Assembly (NCBI GenBank): GCA_003647715.1
Contig: QMNJ01000074.1
Location: 1 to 7,362, forward strand
Origin: Candidatus Coatesiibacteriota bacterium
Lineage (GTDB): Bacteria > RBG-13-66-14 > B26-G2
Length of the DNA stretch: 7,362 bases
Direction: 5' to 3'
Shown: positions 5,423 through 7,362 of the stretch, piece after piece
How the letters are laid out: the number at the start of each line of letters is the position of its first letter
Numbering within the stretch: position 1 is the first letter of the stretch
Program-made: the position numbers and the translations under genes
The notes under the pieces: model-generated
Seen by the model: the letters and a program-made list of their open reading frames with translations, nothing else
Databases searched by the model: none
Told to the model about the DNA's origin: nothing

Positions 5423-6052
5423 CTGCGTCTCATTGAACTTAATATGAAGGAGTTCATTCAGAGTTTATCCTCTCCTGACCCCACTCCTGGAGGTGGAAGT
5501 GCTTCTGCATTATGTGGAGCTCTTGGTGCATCACTTCTCAGAATGGTTTCGGGTATCACACTGAAAAAGTTGGATGATGGTTCTCTAAGAAATGAGTTCA
5601 ATCAGTATATTGCAGACCTTGACTCAATCAGGGATGAGTTTCTTTTACTAATAGACGAGGATGCTGAGGCATTTGATAGGGTGATGGGTGCCTTTAAGTT
5701 ACCAAAGGAGACAGAGGAGGAGAAGAAGGCGAGGAAAGAGGCGATTCAGAGGGCGTTTAAGGGTGCGGCGGATGTCCCTATGAGAACCGCAAAACTGGCG
5801 GTGAGAACAAGTGGGCTTGCGGTCAGTATTGCTGAGAGGGGTGAGAAGAACGCTATAAGTGATGTCGGCTGTGCGGTTTCGTTCTTGAGGTCCGCGTTTG
5901 ATGGTGCCATATACAATGTGAATATCAACCTTGGTGCAATAAAGGATGATAGTTTTGTAAAGAGATGTAGGGCTGAAATAGAAGAATTATCAGATGATAT
6001 AGACGATAAACTCTCAGCAGCTAAAAGGGCTGTTGGTGAATATTTGGAATAA
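5423..6052 (+). CDS. fchA: Cyclodeaminase/cyclohydrolase family protein (FchA-like), probable CTG start
   Basis: Belongs to the FTCD C-terminal/FchA family. Members act as methenyltetrahydrofolate cyclohydrolase (methenyl-THF to formyl-THF) or formimidoyl-THF cyclodeaminase in cytosolic one-carbon metabolism. The diagnostic N-terminal motif is PTPGGGSASAL near residues 20-30. LLLIDEDAEAFDRVMGAFKLPK, the VPMRTAK region, NAISDVGCAV and the C-terminal NVNINLGAIKD follow, all in family order and all helix-prone. Length is 209 aa from CTG 5423, or 212 from GTG 5414. The start is chosen because the SD lies 8 nt upstream and the resulting N-terminus (start codon, then RLIELNMKEF) resembles the typical family start. 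No formiminotransferase domain or partner folate gene is visible, so which of the two reactions it catalyses cannot be told. It has its own promoter, 140 nt after rplQ. Confidence 0.85.
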   Translation: MRLIELNMKEFIQSLSSPDPTPGGGSASALCGALGASLLRMVSGITLKKLDDGSLRNEFNQYIADLDSIRDEFLLLIDEDAEAFDRVMGAFKLPKETEEEKKARKEAIQRAFKGAADVPMRTAKLAVRTSGLAVSIAERGEKNAISDVGCAVSFLRSAFDGAIYNVNINLGAIKDDSFVKRCRAEIEELSDDIDDKLSAAKRAVGEYLE

Positions 6053-6078
6053 AATATTATTTATAATGATTAGAAATT

Positions 6079-6087
6079 TGTTATAAT
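6079..6087 (+). promoter_or_regulatory. Extended -10 promoter for the metalloprotease gene
   Basis: TGTTATAAT is a perfect TGnTATAAT extended -10. No good -35 lies 16-18 bp upstream, which extended -10 promoters tolerate. The predicted +1 is near 6094, leaving a leader of about 78 nt. The -10 sits inside a 12-bp perfect palindrome (TTATAATTATAA, 6081-6092). A second TATAAT at 6062-6067 has neither TG nor a -35. Confidence 0.5.
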
Positions 6088-6095
6088 TATAAAAG

Positions 6096-6118
6096 AGACC
6101 ATGATTGATTTATGGTTT
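6096..6118 (+). promoter_or_regulatory. Leader hairpin at the predicted 5' end of the metalloprotease mRNA
   Basis: AGACCATGA (6096-6104) pairs with TTATGGTTT (6110-6118) to form 9 bp including two G-U pairs, with a 5-nt loop (TTGAT). It would begin about 2 nt from the predicted transcription start. Such 5'-terminal stems can stabilise mRNAs. It does not cover the SD (GGAG, 6161-6164). Confidence 0.35.
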
Positions 6119-6171
6119 AGATTTGTGGTTAGAAAAGATAAACTATCATTCCTGAGGAAAGGAGTGTAAAC

Positions 6172-7362
6172 ATGAAAAGGTTAATTGGTTCTATTCTACT
6201 TGTGCTTCTGTTTGCAATGCCTGCATTTGCGGTTCATGGCAAATACACACTGGAACGTATTGAGAATGCCTATAAGGAAGGCGAGATTGACTTCGACCAG
6301 TATATCGCTTACAAGTATTTTGCTGCATTGAGAACAGACCTTCTACCTGAGGAGTTCAAGGGCGAGGCATTGGCAGAGGCACCTCTAAGTGGAACCGGGT
6401 TCATTGACATGGTTTATGGCTACTGGGATGAACTGAAGCCAGAGACCAGGGTAATTCTCGCTCAGTATCTACCATCTATTCCACCGACATCTGAGTGTGG
6501 CGGTGGAAATGGAGTATTGGGACCTTATGACTATCGCTTCAATCGCTATGCACACCCTAATTTTGAAGACCCGTTTCAGGGTGAGCCGGAGGGCTATGAA
6601 TCACCAGGTGGCTACTTCATGATATGGTATAAGCCCAGTTTGACAGATGAGGACTGGGTTCATGACTGCGCCGATGACCTTGATTACATCTGGGAGAGGT
6701 ATTCCAACACCTTTGGATGGTTCGTGAACGCTCCCGAGGGCTGGCATCCATACTATGATTACTATGCACCTGATGACCCCGAAAACCCCACTCCTGGTTA
6801 TGAGTTCGGTCCCGACCAGTATAACTGGTGGCCCTCAAAGCACTGGGATGTGATGATGGGAAACCTTGTAGATTGGAACTTCGACCCAGGTATACTTGGA
6901 GTAACATTCCCAATGTACTACGACAATCCCCAGACCACCAGGTATGAGGGTTCTTGCTATCTGGGTCTGTGGAACCAGGATTACCCTGGTGGTAGTGGTT
7001 ATCCTTATGATGAGACCTCCGCCCACGAGATGCACCATGTTATTCAGCACGGCCATGAGATGAACTATAAGTATCCAGGTATTTTTGTGGAACATAGTGC
7101 AGTTGCGTCGCAGGAACTTATATACCCTGACTACAATAACTATGTTGACAGGGTAAATGGCTATCTTAGTTCAACATTTAAGTGGCTTTGGACTGGTGGG
7201 GGAGCTGAGTACAATCGTCCGTTATGGCCAATGTTCTTTGGTGAGAAGGGCGTCCGCGACTGGGGTTACTCGCACTGGAACGAGGGCTTCATTAACTACT
7301 GGCATGCAATTACTATGGGCGATGAGTGGTATAGGGGTCCAGACCCTGATATAGATAGAACA
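6172..7362 (+). CDS. Secreted putative zinc metalloprotease (HExxH), 3' end outside window
   Basis: The frame is open from ATG 6172 to the window edge: 397 codons with no stop. AAAGGAG (6158-6164) lies 7 nt upstream. A clear Sec signal peptide comes first: basic MKR, hydrophobic LIGSILLVLLFAMPAFA, and an A-F-A signal-peptidase I site after residue 20. The mature protein is rich in Tyr, Trp, Asp and Pro. A zincin motif lies at H285-E286-M-H-H289, followed by Q292, and E307 (in FVEHSAVA) is a plausible third ligand 18 residues after H289, a gluzincin-like layout. The pattern HExxHxxQ...E..A and the upstream YWDELKPETRVILAQYL (84-100) recall, from memory, secreted putative metalloproteases of the MXAN_6640 type; this is not certain. 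Cysteines 109, 166 and 262 could form a disulfide after export. Substrate and C-terminal sorting or anchoring domains are unknown. Confidence 0.85.
   Translation, partial: MKRLIGSILLVLLFAMPAFAVHGKYTLERIENAYKEGEIDFDQYIAYKYFAALRTDLLPEEFKGEALAEAPLSGTGFIDMVYGYWDELKPETRVILAQYLPSIPPTSECGGGNGVLGPYDYRFNRYAHPNFEDPFQGEPEGYESPGGYFMIWYKPSLTDEDWVHDCADDLDYIWERYSNTFGWFVNAPEGWHPYYDYYAPDDPENPTPGYEFGPDQYNWWPSKHWDVMMGNLVDWNFDPGILGVTFPMYYDNPQTTRYEGSCYLGLWNQDYPGGSGYPYDETSAHEMHHVIQHGHEMNYKYPGIFVEHSAVASQELIYPDYNNYVDRVNGYLSSTFKWLWTGGGAEYNRPLWPMFFGEKGVRDWGYSHWNEGFINYWHAITMGDEWYRGPDPDIDRT

Noticed and set aside
6062..6067. TATAAT at 6062 as a separate promoter
   Set aside because: It has no TG extension and no -35 at workable spacing; the TGTTATAAT 20 bp downstream is better.
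6617..7095. Two minus-strand ORFs opposite the metalloprotease gene
   Set aside because: They overlap a + frame with signal peptide, SD and zincin motif; their translations resemble no family.
7157..7354. Plus-strand 65-codon ORF in another frame
   Set aside because: It lies wholly within the metalloprotease frame, which stays open to the window end; no SD.
1..7362. Search for mobile elements, CRISPR repeats, tRNA genes, riboswitches and inteins
   Set aside because: No direct-repeat array, terminal inverted repeats, transposase, cloverleaf or known riboswitch consensus was visible by eye; all conserved genes have standard cores without insertions.

Overview
The window is the distal part of a bacterial spc/alpha ribosomal-protein cluster, followed by two genes that stand outside it. 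All convincing genes are on the + strand. The order is 'secY (3' end), adk, map, infA, rpmJ, rpsM, rpsK, rpsD, rpoA, rplQ, then a cyclodeaminase/cyclohydrolase gene (fchA-like), and finally the first 397 codons of a secreted HExxH metalloprotease that runs off the right edge. I see no tRNA, rRNA, mobile element, CRISPR array or long repeat. Every gap between genes is shorter than about 135 bases.

Organism: the order secY-adk-map-infA-rpmJ-rpsM-rpsK-rpsD-rpoA-rplQ, bacterial forms of S13/S11/S4/alpha, and Shine-Dalgarno (SD) sequences such as GGAGG before TTG starts all indicate a bacterium. The DNA is AT-leaning. The ribosomal genes use AGA/AGG for Arg and ATA for Ile very heavily, a bias often seen in thermophiles. 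Zinc-type (Cys-rich) versions of Adk, S4 and L36 are present. With a large secreted metalloprotease next to a housekeeping cluster, this fits an uncultured lineage of the FCB/WOR-3/TA06/Cloacimonadota kind, but that placement is a guess from family resemblance.

Layout: 1-1770 (secY-adk-map) is tightly packed, with adk starting on the base after the secY stop and map overlapping adk by 23 nt. A strong promoter lies across the map stop codon; its predicted start point falls exactly on the A of the infA ATG, suggesting a leaderless infA mRNA. From infA to rplQ (1800-5281) the genes are co-directional and closely spaced. The widest internal gap, rpsD-rpoA, holds a perfect 7-bp hairpin abutting the rpoA SD. 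The 132-base gap after rplQ holds a weak terminator-like hairpin overlapped by a promoter for the fchA-like gene, whose best start codon appears to be CTG. The 119-base gap before the metalloprotease holds a consensus extended -10 promoter and a leader hairpin.

How the genes work together: SecYEG is the membrane export channel. Adk balances adenine nucleotides, MetAP trims initiator methionine from new proteins, and IF-1, L36, S13, S11, S4 and L17 belong to the translation machine. RpoA nucleates RNA polymerase. The FchA-like enzyme belongs to one-carbon (folate) metabolism. The metalloprotease is predicted to leave the cytoplasm through the Sec route. I found no clear new multi-gene system; the most unusual items are the leaderless infA, the probable CTG start, the long charged tail on L17 and the divergent secreted metalloprotease.
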